Assembly (NCBI RefSeq): GCF_021730615.1
Contig: NZ_JAJLMN010000001.1
Location: forward strand, 3,669,501 to 3,733,500
DNA from: Lichenibacterium dinghuense
Lineage (GTDB): Bacteria > Pseudomonadota > Alphaproteobacteria > Rhizobiales > Beijerinckiaceae
Length of the DNA stretch: 64,000 nucleotides
Direction of reading: 5' to 3'
Positions 17,826-27,439 of the stretch are shown here, in pieces. Under the pieces are notes generated by a model, which was not told the origin of the DNA, made no database searches, and saw nothing but the letters and a program-made list of their open reading frames with translations. Within the stretch, counting starts at the first letter, position 1; every line of letters begins with the position of its first letter. The position numbers and the translations under genes are program-made.

Positions 17826-18574
17826 TGCTCGCCGACGAGACGCGCCACCTCGGCTGGCCGCTCCAGCGGCAGCAGGTGGCCGGCGCCCTCCAGCACCTCG
17901 AGCCGGTGATCGGCGAAATGCGGCGCCATGTGGCGGCGCTGCGCCTCGGGACCGAGCGCCTCGTCCTCCGACCCGGCGAGGATCAGCGCTGGCGTGCGGA
18001 GCATCCCGATCCGCTCCGCCCAGTCCTCGCGGCTGCCGCGGCCGAGCCAGGCCCTCCAGGCGTCGGGGTCCATGCGGGCCACGTCGCCCGCGGCCTGGTC
18101 CAGCACAGCCGCGTCGAGCGGGGCGGCGGCGTTGCCCGCCACGTAGTCGCGCGCCTCGGCGCGCCGCGCCGCAGCGTCGCCGCCGAACCAGCCCAACATG
18201 TCGGCGCGCACGGCCTCGTCCATCGGCTCGGGGCAGGGCGGCGAGCCGGCGACGAGGACGATCCGCTCCAGCCCGCCGAGGCCCGGTGCCCCGTCCTCCG
18301 CCATGCGGGCCAGCGCGCAGGACACCTTGCCGCCCATGCTGTGGCCGGCGATCGCCCAGCGCGCGGGCGCGTGGGCGCGGACGACGCCCGCGACGAAGTC
18401 GGCCATCTCGGCGACCGTGTAGCCGGGGGCGGCGTGGGCGTCGCCGAAGCCCGGCAGGTCGACCGTCACGCAGCGCGCCCGCCCCGCGAGGCGCGACGCC
18501 ACGCCGGCCCATTGGTGGCCGGTGGCGGCGAGGAACGGCAGGAGGAACAGGGTGGGCAGGTCGTCGGCGGTCAT
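17813..18574 (-). CDS. Alpha/beta-fold hydrolase
   Basis: 253 residues with the alpha/beta-hydrolase catalytic triad in order: nucleophile Ser in AGHSMGG (about residue 97), Asp in ILAGSEDEAL (about 205) and His in LEGAGHLLPLERP (about 231). VTVDLPGFGDAHAAPGYTV near 38-56 is the usual strand before the nucleophile elbow. No signal peptide, so cytosolic; esterase or similar, substrate unknown. The ATG overlaps the TGA of the histidine-kinase gene, so the two are translationally coupled, an unusual pairing. Confidence 0.9.
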   Translation of the reverse strand: MTADDLPTLFLLPFLAATGHQWAGVASRLAGRARCVTVDLPGFGDAHAAPGYTVAEMADFVAGVVRAHAPARWAIAGHSMGGKVSCALARMAEDGAPGLGGLERIVLVAGSPPCPEPMDEAVRADMLGWFGGDAAARRAEARDYVAGNAAAPLDAAVLDQAAGDVARMDPDAWRAWLGRGSREDWAERIGMLRTPALILAGSEDEALGPEAQRRHMAPHFADHRLEVLEGAGHLLPLERPAEVARLVGEHLGV

Positions 18575-20616
18575 GGGGCGGGCTTCTCGGAGGGGAGGGT
18601 CGCGGGCAGCAGCACCGTGAAGGTCGAGCCCCGGCCGGGCTCGCTCTCCACCGACACCTCGCCGCCCAGCATCTCGGCATAGGCGCGCACCAGCGACAGG
18701 CCGAGGCCGCTGCCGCCGAAGCGGCGCGTGGTGGAGATGTCGGCCTGGCTGAAGCGCTCGAACAGCCGGCCCACCTGCTCGGCCGTCATGCCGATGCCGC
18801 TGTCCCGCACCGCGACGCGGACGCGGTCGCCCGCGCGCTCGGCCGTCAGGGCGATGGTGCCGCGTTCCGTGAACTTGGCCGCGTTGGACAGGAGGTTCAG
18901 CACGATCTGCCGCAGCTTGGTCAGGTCCGTGTCGAGCCCGCCGAGGCCGGGATCGAGCCTGAGTTCCAGCCGGTTCGCCTTGCGGGCCACGAGGCCGCCC
19001 ACCGCCGCCGACAGCTCGCGCAGCACGGGCTCCAGCGCGAAGCGCTCGGGGTAGACCTCCATCTTGCCGCTCTCGATCTTGCTGAGGTCGAGCACGTCGT
19101 TGATGAGGCCGAGCAGGTGGCGGGCGTTGGACTCGATGCGGTCCATGTCGGCCAGGAGGTCGGCCGGGGGCGTGCCGTCGGCCACCTCCTCCTTCAGCAT
19201 CTCGGCGTAGCCGATGATGGCCGAGAGCGGCGTTCGCAGCTCGTGGCTCATGTTGGCCAGGAACTGGCTCTTGGCGAGGTTGGCCTCCTCGGCCGCGGCC
19301 TTGGCGGCCGCGAGCGTCAGCTCGGCGCGCTTCTGGTCGTCGATGTCGGTGCTGGTGCCGACCCAGCGCTCGACCGCGCCCGCGGCGTCGCGCTGCGCCA
19401 CGGCGCGCACGAGGTGCCAGCGGAAGGCGCCGTCGCGCCGCCGCACCCGCATCTCGGTCTCGTAGACGCCGCCGGTCGCCAGCGCTGCGGCCCAGCGGGC
19501 CCCCACGGCCGGCAGGTCCTCGGGATGGACGATGGCGGTCCAGGCGGGCCCGGCGAGCTCGGCCGCGCCGCTGTATTCGTAGAGGCGGGCGTTGGCCCAG
19601 TCGACGGTGCCGTCCGGCGTCGCGGTCCACACCTGGTTGGGCAGGGCCTGGGTCAGCGAGCCGAAGCGGGCCTCGGAGGCCCGCACCTCGCGCTCGGCCT
19701 CCACCCGCGCCGTGACGTCGTAGCCCTCCACCAGGATGCCCGTGACGGCGCCGCCGGCGTCGGTGAGCGGCTGGAAGATGAAGTCGACCCAGCGGCGCTC
19801 GCCGGTGCCGCCGAACTCCGGCTGGAGCACGAACTCGGCCCCCGTGGCCGAGAAGGGCTCGCCAGTGCGGTACACACGATCGAGCAGGTCCACGTAGCCC
19901 TGCGCGGCGGCGTCGGGCAGAGCCTCCGCCACGCTGCGGCCGGCGACCTCGCGCCCGCCGACGAGGCGGAGATAGGCCGCGTTGGTGAAGTCGAAGCGGT
20001 GCTCGGGGCCCTTCAGCACCGCGATGAAGCTCGGCGCCTGCGCGAACATCTGCACCAGCGCGGCGTGCTCGCTTTCGAGCCGCCTCTTCATCAGCACCTG
20101 CTCGGTGACCTCGCGGGTGACGCCGAGCATGCCCGCCACCGCGCCCGCGTCGTCGTGGAGCGGCGAGAAGGAGAAGGTCCACCAGGTCTCCTCGTCGCGC
20201 CCGTAGCGCGCCATGGCGATGGGCACCTCCTCGAAGCGCGTGCCCTCGCCGGCGAGCGCCCGGCCGACCACGGGCACCACCTGCTCCCAGGCGTCGGCCC
20301 AGACCGCGGCGATGTCGCGGCCGAGCGCGGTGGCGAGCCGCGGCCCCAGCATGGGCCGGTAGGCGTCGTTGAAGAAGAAGGTGCGCGCCTCGCCCCACAT
20401 GACGAACATGCTTTCCCCGCTGTTCAGCACGAGGTTCAGCGCGTTACGGAGCGCGGGCGGCCAGCCCGCGATCGGCCCGAGGGGCGAGGCGGACCAGTCG
20501 CGGGCGCGCACCGCCTCTCCCATGGCGCCGCCGCCGCTGGGGAAGGGGCCGCTCGCGGGCGCGCCGGCCGGCGGCGCGGGCATCGGGGGACCGTCGTGGG
20601 GGCGGCGCGGGCTCAT
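18571..20616 (-). CDS. PAS-domain sensor histidine kinase, cytosolic
   Basis: 681 residues, no membrane segments. Three PAS modules can be seen: about 40-160 (WSASPLGPIAGWPPALRNAL opening), about 165-290 and about 300-420, each ending in a PAC-like motif (GVTREVTEQV, EGYDVTARVEAE, GTSTDIDDQK). Then HisKA with the phospho-acceptor in ANMSHELRTPL (about 448) and HATPase_c with N box LLSNAAKF, G1 DSGIGM and G2 GGSGLGLSLV. It lacks a receiver domain and no response-regulator gene is adjacent, so it is an orphan kinase. Start ATG 20616 has GAGG 6 bases upstream; the ATG at 20583 is an alternative. Coupled to the downstream hydrolase; divergent from katG. Confidence 0.92.
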   Translation of the reverse strand: MSPRRPHDGPPMPAPPAGAPASGPFPSGGGAMGEAVRARDWSASPLGPIAGWPPALRNALNLVLNSGESMFVMWGEARTFFFNDAYRPMLGPRLATALGRDIAAVWADAWEQVVPVVGRALAGEGTRFEEVPIAMARYGRDEETWWTFSFSPLHDDAGAVAGMLGVTREVTEQVLMKRRLESEHAALVQMFAQAPSFIAVLKGPEHRFDFTNAAYLRLVGGREVAGRSVAEALPDAAAQGYVDLLDRVYRTGEPFSATGAEFVLQPEFGGTGERRWVDFIFQPLTDAGGAVTGILVEGYDVTARVEAEREVRASEARFGSLTQALPNQVWTATPDGTVDWANARLYEYSGAAELAGPAWTAIVHPEDLPAVGARWAAALATGGVYETEMRVRRRDGAFRWHLVRAVAQRDAAGAVERWVGTSTDIDDQKRAELTLAAAKAAAEEANLAKSQFLANMSHELRTPLSAIIGYAEMLKEEVADGTPPADLLADMDRIESNARHLLGLINDVLDLSKIESGKMEVYPERFALEPVLRELSAAVGGLVARKANRLELRLDPGLGGLDTDLTKLRQIVLNLLSNAAKFTERGTIALTAERAGDRVRVAVRDSGIGMTAEQVGRLFERFSQADISTTRRFGGSGLGLSLVRAYAEMLGGEVSVESEPGRGSTFTVLLPATLPSEKPAP

Positions 20617-20856
20617 CGCCGCCTCATCGCACGGCGGGGCGGCCCGTGGCCAGACGCGCCCCGCGGCCGGTGGCACGGGAAAACGAGGCGCCTCGGGGCC
20701 GCCCCGGGCGACGGAGCGGCATCGCGCCGCCGCCGCAGGTTTTTGCCGCGGGCTGGACGAACGCGCGACCGATGCCGATCTTAACCTGTGATGGCGCGTG
20801 AGCCCCGCAGGGGGCAGGTCGCGGCCCGCGCGGTGCGGGTGCGAGGGAGCACAGGC

Positions 20857-23178
20857 ATGAACGAGATGACGGTCGACAAGACCAACACGCAATCCTACCG
20901 CATGGAGGGCAAGTGCCCCTTCGGCGGCGACCGCATCGGCGGCGCCCAGGGCGCCCGCCCGACGCTGGACAACTGGTACCCCCACCGCCTCAAGACGGAG
21001 GTGCTCCACCAGAACGGCCTCGCCGCCGACCCGCTCGGGCCAGACTTCGACTATGCGGCCGAGTTCAACAAGATCGACCTCGAGGCCCTCAAGGCCGACA
21101 TCAAGGCCTTCCTCACCACCTCCGTGCCGTGGTGGCCATCCGATTACGGCAACTACGGCCCGCAGATGGTCCGCATGGCCTGGCACTCGGCCGGCACCTA
21201 CCGCATCGCCGACGGGCGCGGCGGCGCCGGCACCGGCATGCAGCGCTTCGCGCCGATCTCGTCCTGGTGGGACAACGGCAACACCGACAAGTCGCGCCGC
21301 CTGCTCCAGCCCATCAAGCACAAATACGGCAACGCCCTGTCCTGGGCCGACCTGATGGTGCTGACCGGCAATTGCGCCCTGGAGATCATGGGCCTGCCGA
21401 CCTACGGCTTCGGCGGCGGCCGGCTCGACGCCTGGGAGGCCGACAACGCCACCTACTGGGGCCCCGAGGTGGTCGACATGGGCACGATCTCGGACTTCGA
21501 GAAGATGACGGCGCGCGACAAGCGCTGGCGCGGCAAGAACGGCGACGCCGACTACGACCTCGAGAACCCGCTCGCGGCCTCGCACCAGGCGCTGATCTAC
21601 GTCAACCCGGAGGGGTCCAGCGGCGACGGCGACCCCGTGGGCTCGGCGCGCGACATCCGCATCACCTTCACCCGCATGGCGATGAACGACGAGGAGACCG
21701 TGGCGCTGATCGCGGGCGGCCACGCCTTCGGCAAGAGCCACGGCATGGTGCCCTCGAAGGAGATCGGCGCCCCGCCCGAGATGGCGCCGATGGAGGCCAT
21801 GGGCCTCGGCTGGCACAACCCGAAGGGCGCCGGCAACGGCAAGGACACGATGACCAACGGCATCGAGGGCTCCTGGACGCCGAACCCGACCCAGTGGGAC
21901 AACGCCTACCTGGAGAACCTCTTCAAGTTCGACTGGGAGAAGACCAAGAGCCCGGCCGGCTCGATCCAGTGGAAGCCGAAGGACGAGGGCGCGCCCAAGA
22001 CCCCGGACGCGCACGTGCCCGGCCGCATGAACGACCTCATGATGATGACCACGGACATCGCGCTGAAGGTCGACCCCGAGTACCGCAAGGTGTGCGAGAA
22101 GTTCCTCGGCGACTTCGACGCCTTCACCCAGGCCTTCTCCAAGGCGTGGTACAAGCTGACCCACCGCGACATGGGCCCGAAGCACCGCTACCTCGGCCCC
22201 GAGGCGACGATCGAGGACGGCCTGCTGTGGCAGGACCCGCTGCCCGAGCGCGACTACGGCCTCGTGGACGGTGACGCCGTGGCCGACCTCAGGGCGCGGA
22301 TCGCGGCGACGGGCCTGTCGGCCTCCGACCTCGCCTTCGCGGCCTTCTCGGCGGCGGCGCCCTACCGCGACAGCGACAAGCGCGGCGGCGCCAACGGCGG
22401 CCGGCTCGCGCTGGCGCCGCAGAAGGACTGGGTCGTCAACCGCCGGGCCGCGCCGGTGGTGGAGGCGCTGCGCGGCGTGAAGGGCGCCTTCGACGCTTCG
22501 CGCACGGACGGCGTGCGGGTGTCGCTGGCCGACCTCATCGTGCTCGGCGGCTGCGTCGCGGTCGAGAAGGCGGCGCGGGACGCCGGGGCGGACGTTGCCG
22601 TGCCGTTCACGCCGGGCCGCGTCGACACCACGCAGGACCTCACCGACGTCGAGATGTTCACTTGGCTCAGGCCGGTGGTGGACGGGTTCCGCAACTTCGT
22701 CGGCGCGGAGTTCGCCGACGTGTCGGGGGGCGTGTCGCCCGAGGAGATGTTCCTCGACAAGGCCAACCTGATGAAGCTGACCGTCCCGGAGTGGGTGGTG
22801 TTGACGGGCGGGCTGCGCGCGCTCGGCGCCAACCACGACGGCTCGGACGTGGGCGTGCTCACCGACCGGGTGGGCGCGCTGACGACGGACTTCTTCACGA
22901 ACCTGCTCGACACCGACACGGTGTGGGAGAAGGCCGACGCGGAGGGCCTGAGCTTCGTCGGCCGCGACCGGGCGAGCGGGACCGAGAAGTTCCGCGCGTC
23001 GCGCTTCGACCTCCTGTTCGGCGCCAACGCGCAGCTGCGCTCGACCGCCGACGTCTACGCGGGCCGCGACGGCTCCGCGCGGTTCGTGAAGGACTTCGTC
23101 CGGGTCTGGGACAAGGTCATGATGCTCGACCGCTACGACGTGAAGGGCCACCGGCGCCACGCGCCGATGGCGGCCTGA
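20857..23178 (+). CDS. katG: Catalase-peroxidase KatG
   Basis: Bifunctional haem enzyme destroying H2O2, 773 residues with two peroxidase-like domains. Distal haem triad in [12 protein letters not shown] (Arg-Trp-His, about 100-111); proximal His in [11 protein letters not shown] (about 288-298); the Met-Tyr-Trp adduct residues are the Trp above, Tyr in LIYVNPEG and Met in [10 protein letters not shown], so catalase activity should be intact. The start MNEMTVDK is preferred: GAGGGAG lies about 9 bases upstream and the upstream extension is not family-like. The window has a second, monofunctional catalase at 37196. Terminator-like hairpin follows at 23184. Confidence 0.98.
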   Translation: MNEMTVDKTNTQSYRMEGKCPFGGDRIGGAQGARPTLDNWYPHRLKTEVLHQNGLAADPLGPDFDYAAEFNKIDLEALKADIKAFLTTSVPWWPSDYGNYGPQMVRMAWHSAGTYRIADGRGGAGTGMQRFAPISSWWDNGNTDKSRRLLQPIKHKYGNALSWADLMVLTGNCALEIMGLPTYGFGGGRLDAWEADNATYWGPEVVDMGTISDFEKMTARDKRWRGKNGDADYDLENPLAASHQALIYVNPEGSSGDGDPVGSARDIRITFTRMAMNDEETVALIAGGHAFGKSHGMVPSKEIGAPPEMAPMEAMGLGWHNPKGAGNGKDTMTNGIEGSWTPNPTQWDNAYLENLFKFDWEKTKSPAGSIQWKPKDEGAPKTPDAHVPGRMNDLMMMTTDIALKVDPEYRKVCEKFLGDFDAFTQAFSKAWYKLTHRDMGPKHRYLGPEATIEDGLLWQDPLPERDYGLVDGDAVADLRARIAATGLSASDLAFAAFSAAAPYRDSDKRGGANGGRLALAPQKDWVVNRRAAPVVEALRGVKGAFDASRTDGVRVSLADLIVLGGCVAVEKAARDAGADVAVPFTPGRVDTTQDLTDVEMFTWLRPVVDGFRNFVGAEFADVSGGVSPEEMFLDKANLMKLTVPEWVVLTGGLRALGANHDGSDVGVLTDRVGALTTDFFTNLLDTDTVWEKADAEGLSFVGRDRASGTEKFRASRFDLLFGANAQLRSTADVYAGRDGSARFVKDFVRVWDKVMMLDRYDVKGHRRHAPMAA

Positions 23179-23183
23179 CCTCG

Positions 23184-23209
23184 GGGGCGCGGGCTCCGGC
23201 CCGCGCCCC
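23184..23209 (+). terminator. Terminator-like hairpin after katG
   Basis: GGGGCGCGGGC (23184-23194), TCCG loop and GCCCGCGCCCC (23199-23209): perfect 11-base stem six bases after the katG stop. No clear T-tract follows, as is common in high-GC genomes, so strength of termination is uncertain. Confidence 0.55.
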
Positions 23210-23267
23210 GCCTTGCCGCCGCCGCGGGGGCCGGGCGATAGTGCGGCCCCGCCCCGGAGGGAGTTCG

Positions 23268-24689
23268 ATGGCCGAGATCACGCGACGCAGCCTCCTGGCC
23301 GGGGCGGGGGGCAGCCTCGTCCTGCCGGCCATCGCCCGCGCGGCGCCGGCCGACGGCGCGCCGGCGAAGCGCCCCAACGTCGTCTTCATCCTCGCCGACG
23401 ACCTCGGCTACGCCGACCTCACCTGCACCGGGCGGCCCGACTTCGAGACGCCCAACATCGACCGCATCGCGGCGGGCGGGATGCGCTTCCTGCAGGCCTA
23501 CGCCAATTCCGCGGTCTGCTCGGCCACCCGCACGGCGCTGATCACCGGCCGCTACCAGGACCGGCTGGCGATCGGGCTGGAGGAGCCGCTGGCCGCCAAC
23601 GTGGCGGGCCTGCCCCCGAGCCATCCGACGCTGCCCTCGATCCTGCGCGCCGCCGGCTACCGCACGGCGCTGGTCGGCAAGTGGCACCTCGGCTTCCTGC
23701 CCGACTACGGCCCGCTGAAGAGCGGCTACGAGCATTACTTCGGCATCCGCGGCGGCGCGGCCGACTATTACGACCACGACAAGACGCTGTGGAACGAGGA
23801 CGTGCCGGCCCACGAGGCGGGCTACCTGACCGACCTGTTCGGCGACCACGCGGTTCGGCTCGTCGAAGACTTCGCGCGCGGGCCCGCGCCCTTCCTGCTG
23901 TCGCTCCACTTCACGGCGCCGCACTGGCCCTGGGAAGCGCCCGGCCCTGCGGGCGAGGCCGAGTCGCGCCGCCTCGCCGCCAAGCACGACCCAGAGGCGC
24001 TCGGCGACTTCGACGGCGGCGACCAGAAGACGTACGCCGCCATCGTGACCCGCATGGACATGCAGGTCGGCCGCGTGCTCGACGCGCTCGACCGCGCCGG
24101 CGTGGCGGACGACACGATCGTGGTCTTCACCAGCGACAACGGCGGCGAGCGCTTCTCCGACACCTGGCCCTTCACCGGCAAGAAGACGGACCTCCTGGAG
24201 GGTGGCCTGCGCATCCCGGCCTTGATCCGCTGGCCGGGCCGCGTGGAGCCGGGCTCGACCAGCGACCAGGTGATGATCTCCATGGACTGGCTGCCGACGC
24301 TGCTGGCCGCGGCCGGCACGGCGCCCGACCCCGCCTATCCGACGGACGGCACGAGCCTCCTCGACCACCTCCGGCCCGGCGCCCCGACGGTGCCGCGCAC
24401 CCTCTACTGGCGCTATCTCAACAAGGACCAGAGCGCCGTGCGGGACGGGGACTGGAAGTACCTGTCCATCATGGGCAACAGCTTCCTGTTCGACGTGGTC
24501 GCCGACCCGCTGGAGCGCGCCAACCTCAAGGACCGGCACCCGGAGGTGTTCGCCCGGCTGAAGGCCCAGTGGGGCGCGTGGAACGGCACGATGCTGCCCT
24601 TCACCACCGCCAACTATTCCTACAGCCTGTCCGGCGAGGAGCTCGCCGACCACTACGGCGCGCCGGGGACCATCGAGGGGGAACGCTGA
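23268..24689 (+). CDS. Exported type I sulfatase (arylsulfatase family)
   Basis: 473 residues. A twin-arginine-type leader (TRRSLLAGAGGSLVLPAIARA, residues 4-24) suggests export folded to the periplasm. Sulfatase core: metal-binding NVVFILADDLGYADL (about 38-52, Asp pair), the formylglycine motif CSATRTALITGR (about 85-96; Cys-x-Ala-x-Arg), GKWHLG (about 145), and VVFTSDNGGERF with Asp-Asn (about 286). The Cys needs conversion to formylglycine by a sulfatase-modifying enzyme, which is not in this window. Substrate unknown, possibly sulfated sugars. GGAGGGAG precedes the ATG. Follows katG in the same direction but with its own ribosome site. Confidence 0.92.
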   Translation: MAEITRRSLLAGAGGSLVLPAIARAAPADGAPAKRPNVVFILADDLGYADLTCTGRPDFETPNIDRIAAGGMRFLQAYANSAVCSATRTALITGRYQDRLAIGLEEPLAANVAGLPPSHPTLPSILRAAGYRTALVGKWHLGFLPDYGPLKSGYEHYFGIRGGAADYYDHDKTLWNEDVPAHEAGYLTDLFGDHAVRLVEDFARGPAPFLLSLHFTAPHWPWEAPGPAGEAESRRLAAKHDPEALGDFDGGDQKTYAAIVTRMDMQVGRVLDALDRAGVADDTIVVFTSDNGGERFSDTWPFTGKKTDLLEGGLRIPALIRWPGRVEPGSTSDQVMISMDWLPTLLAAAGTAPDPAYPTDGTSLLDHLRPGAPTVPRTLYWRYLNKDQSAVRDGDWKYLSIMGNSFLFDVVADPLERANLKDRHPEVFARLKAQWGAWNGTMLPFTTANYSYSLSGEELADHYGAPGTIEGER

Positions 24690-24782
24690 GCAGGATCGCG
24701 CGGCCTCTCCCCCGAAACCCCGCTCGGGGGCCGTGAGGCGCCGCCATCCATCCTGCGCCTGCCGGGCGACGGCCCGCCTCGA

Positions 24783-24814
24783 CCGCTCGTCCCCGCGCAG
24801 GCGGGGATGAGCGG
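24783..24814. repeat. Intergenic palindrome, extended copy
   Basis: TCCCCGC (24790-24796), GCAG, GCGGGGA (24801-24807), extended by CCGCTC (24783-24788) and GAGCGG (24809-24814). Core matches the copy at 10802-10821. Located between the sulfatase and the convergent ABC permease gene, so it may also act as a bidirectional terminator. Confidence 0.65.
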
Positions 24815-24851
24815 ATGCGGCAGGCCGCGAGCCGATCCCGGGGTCGGCGCG

Positions 24852-25877
24852 TCACTTGATGATCGCGTCCGCGGTCCGGTTGGTGGTCAGCACCACGATG
24901 GCGATGATGAAGAAGCCGTAGACGAGGCTCTGCGCCTGCGCGCTGATGCCGATGGCCTGGACCGCGATCGGCACGAAGGCGATCGTCAGGGCGCCGAACA
25001 CGACGTTGATCGGGTTGGTCACGCCGCCCGACACGGCCGTGCCGCCGACCAGCGCCGCGGCGATGCCCGGCAGCAGGAGGTCGCTGCCGAGCCCGCTCGC
25101 CGAGGCCGAGCCGGCCTGCGCCACGATGCTGATGCCGGCGAGGCCCCCCGTGAAGCCCGAGATCGCGAAGGTGAGGATCTTGAGCAGGCGCGTCGGCACC
25201 GCCGCGAAGATGGCGCCCGGCTCGCTCTTGCCGATGGCCGTCATGCCCTGGCCGACGCGGCTGTAGCGCAGCAGCCCCCAGTACAGAAGCGCGGCGGCGA
25301 CGCCGAGCCAGAACGTCAGCGGGATCGCGAGGAACCGGCCCTGGTAGAGGGACGTGACCAGCTCGCCGTTCTGGCTGACGTAGACGGTCTCCGACCCGCT
25401 CACCACCAGGGTGGCGGCTTCGAGGATGCCCAGCGTGCCGAGCGTGAGCGCGAAGGACGGGACCTGCGCGTAGGCCACGATGGCGCCGTTGATCGCCCCG
25501 AAGATCGTGACGAGCACCAGCACGAGCACGATGGCGCCGAACCCGTAGGCCGGGAGGAGGAGGGCCAGGATGATGGCCCCGAGCAGGCTGATCGCGGCGT
25601 TGGACAGGTCGATCGAGCCGATGTTCAGCACCATGGCCTGGCCCAGCGCCACGAGCAGGATCGGCGCGGCGGATTCCGTGACGATCGAGATGCCCGTGCC
25701 GCCCAGGAAGGCGGGGTTCACGGCGGACACGATCAGCAGCGTCGCGGCGAAGACCAGGAACGGCCCCAGCGTCTGCCACGAGGCGGAGCCGCGCAGCCGG
25801 GCCGAGGGCGTCGCGGCGGAGGTCGCGGCGCGCGGCGCGTCCAGCTTCCCGCTGGCGGGATCGACGGTGTCGGTCAT
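24852..25877 (-). CDS. CUT2-family ABC transporter permease (second of two)
   Basis: 341-residue permease with eight to ten hydrophobic segments and RbsC-type motifs: LNIGSIDLSNAAISLLGAII (about 84-103), VPSFALTLGTLGILEAA, AIGKSEPGAIFAAVPTRLLK (about 223) and ALVGGTAVSGGVTNP. It differs clearly from the permease at 27436, so the importer probably uses a heterodimer of two permeases. Start overlaps the ATPase stop by four bases. Last gene of the pepD-like/ABC run. Confidence 0.92.
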   Translation of the reverse strand: MTDTVDPASGKLDAPRAATSAATPSARLRGSASWQTLGPFLVFAATLLIVSAVNPAFLGGTGISIVTESAAPILLVALGQAMVLNIGSIDLSNAAISLLGAIILALLLPAYGFGAIVLVLVLVTIFGAINGAIVAYAQVPSFALTLGTLGILEAATLVVSGSETVYVSQNGELVTSLYQGRFLAIPLTFWLGVAAALLYWGLLRYSRVGQGMTAIGKSEPGAIFAAVPTRLLKILTFAISGFTGGLAGISIVAQAGSASASGLGSDLLLPGIAAALVGGTAVSGGVTNPINVVFGALTIAFVPIAVQAIGISAQAQSLVYGFFIIAIVVLTTNRTADAIIK

Positions 25878-27439
25878 ACCATCTTCTCGAGGATGTCTTC
25901 GACGGAAAGCGCGACGCCGGTGCTCATGTCGTAGCGGGCGGAGACTTCGCCGTCGCGCATGACGACGATCTGGTCGGCGGTCTCGATCGCTTCCTCGATC
26001 GTGTCCGGGATCAGCACCACGGCGGCGCCCGCGTCGCAGGCCTTGCGGATCTGGGCGTTGACGGTCTGGGCCGCGCCGGGGTCGAGGCCGCGCAGGGGGT
26101 GGTCGACCAGGAAGACCTTCATGGCGCTGGCGTTGAGCCAGCGCGCGAGCACGACCTTCTGCTGGTTGCCGCCCGAGAAGCGGCCGAGCGCCAGCGAGAT
26201 GCTGTTGGGGCTGACGTCCAGGCGGTCGAACCAGGACTGCGCCATGCGGTCGAGCCGGCGCGGGCTGATGAAGGGGCCCACCGCGGACTCGCCGGGGTGC
26301 ACCAGCGCGATGTTCTGGGCGGCCGAGAAGCCTCCCACCATGCCCTCGACCTTGCGCTCGGCGGGCACGTAGGCGAGCCCAGCCTTCACGGCGCGCCCGA
26401 TCGACCAGCCCGACACGGGGCTCCCGTCCACCTCGATCGTGCCGGACTCGTGGGCCTCGGCGCCGAACAGGGCGCGCATCAGCGGGCCGCAGCCGGCGCC
26501 GTTCGAGCCGACGAGGGCGACGATCTGCCCGGGATAGGCCGCGAAGGACACCCCGGAATAGTGCCCCTGCCGCGTGAGGTCCCGCACCGCGATGGCGGGC
26601 TTGACCCCGTCGACCGACCGGGACGGCGCGCGATGGACCGCCTGGGAGGCGCGGCCCGCCATGGCCTGGAACAGCTCGTCCTTGGTCACGTCGGCGGAGG
26701 GCTTGTTGAGGATGAGCTGCCCGGCCCGCATGACCACGACGCGGTCGCAGACGCGCAGGATCTCGTCGAGCCGGTGCGACACGAAGATGATGCTGCCGAA
26801 AGCCTTGAGCTTGCGGATCTCGCGCTCCAGCACGGCCGCGTCCTCGCGTTCCAGCACGGCCGTCGGCTCGTCGAGGATGATCAGGGGCGGGCCGCCGGAG
26901 GTCGGGTCGATGCAGACCGCGCGGGCGATCTCGACCATCTGCCGGTCGACGAAGGACAGGTCGCTCACGCGCGCCTTCGGGTCCAGCTTGACGCCGATCT
27001 TGCCGAGCGCGGCCGCGGCCTCGCGGTTCACGCGCCCCCAGTCCCGGAAGCCCAGCTTCTCGAGGATCCCGTCCGCGGCCCGGTGCTGGTCGATGTTCTC
27101 GCCGACCGTGAGGTTGGTGAACAGCGACTGCTCCTGGTGGACCACGCCGACGCCGGCCTTGAAGGCATCCTTCGGGCCCTTGAAGTTGCAGACGGTGCCG
27201 TTGATCTCGATCCTGCCCGAGCTCGGGGCGACGATCCCGGCCAGGATCTTGAGGAGCGACGACTTGCCGGCGCCGTTCTCGCCGACGAGGCCGATCACCT
27301 CGCCCCGCTTGATCTCCAGGCTGATGTTCTTGAGGGCCGTGACGGGCCCGAACGAGCGGGTGACGTCCGTCAGGCGTAGGACCGGCGGCGCTTCCGCGCC
27401 GGTCGCCGGGGTGGGAGCCGCCGTGGCCGTCATGGTCAT
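25874..27439 (-). CDS. CUT2-family ABC transporter ATPase, two fused domains (RbsA-like)
   Basis: 521 residues, two nucleotide-binding domains. Domain 1: Walker A GENGAGKSS (about 53-61), Walker B LIILDEPTAVLE and switch His VSHRLDE are intact, but the signature is DLSFVDRQ. Domain 2: signature FSGGNQQK is intact, but Walker A reads GSNGAGCGP (Lys lost) and Walker B reads VFLVDHPLRGLD (catalytic Glu replaced by His). Thus one composite ATP site (domain-1 Walkers with domain-2 signature) is canonical and the other is degenerate. Degenerate second sites are usual in RbsA-type proteins, though loss of the Walker B Glu is a further step. The ATG overlaps the TGA of the upstream permease. Confidence 0.94.
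   Translation of the reverse strand: MTMTATAAPTPATGAEAPPVLRLTDVTRSFGPVTALKNISLEIKRGEVIGLVGENGAGKSSLLKILAGIVAPSSGRIEINGTVCNFKGPKDAFKAGVGVVHQEQSLFTNLTVGENIDQHRAADGILEKLGFRDWGRVNREAAAALGKIGVKLDPKARVSDLSFVDRQMVEIARAVCIDPTSGGPPLIILDEPTAVLEREDAAVLEREIRKLKAFGSIIFVSHRLDEILRVCDRVVVMRAGQLILNKPSADVTKDELFQAMAGRASQAVHRAPSRSVDGVKPAIAVRDLTRQGHYSGVSFAAYPGQIVALVGSNGAGCGPLMRALFGAEAHESGTIEVDGSPVSGWSIGRAVKAGLAYVPAERKVEGMVGGFSAAQNIALVHPGESAVGPFISPRRLDRMAQSWFDRLDVSPNSISLALGRFSGGNQQKVVLARWLNASAMKVFLVDHPLRGLDPGAAQTVNAQIRKACDAGAAVVLIPDTIEEAIETADQIVVMRDGEVSARYDMSTGVALSVEDILEKMV

Noticed and set aside
16585-20784. 1399-codon plus-strand frame over topoisomerase IB and the kinase region
   Set aside because: Low-complexity Arg/Ala/Gly translation in the wrong frame of topoisomerase IB and antisense to the kinase.
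18575-23160. Very long minus-strand frame continuing upstream of the histidine kinase through katG
   Set aside because: The upstream part is the shadow of katG on the other strand; the kinase starts at 20616 with its own ribosome site.
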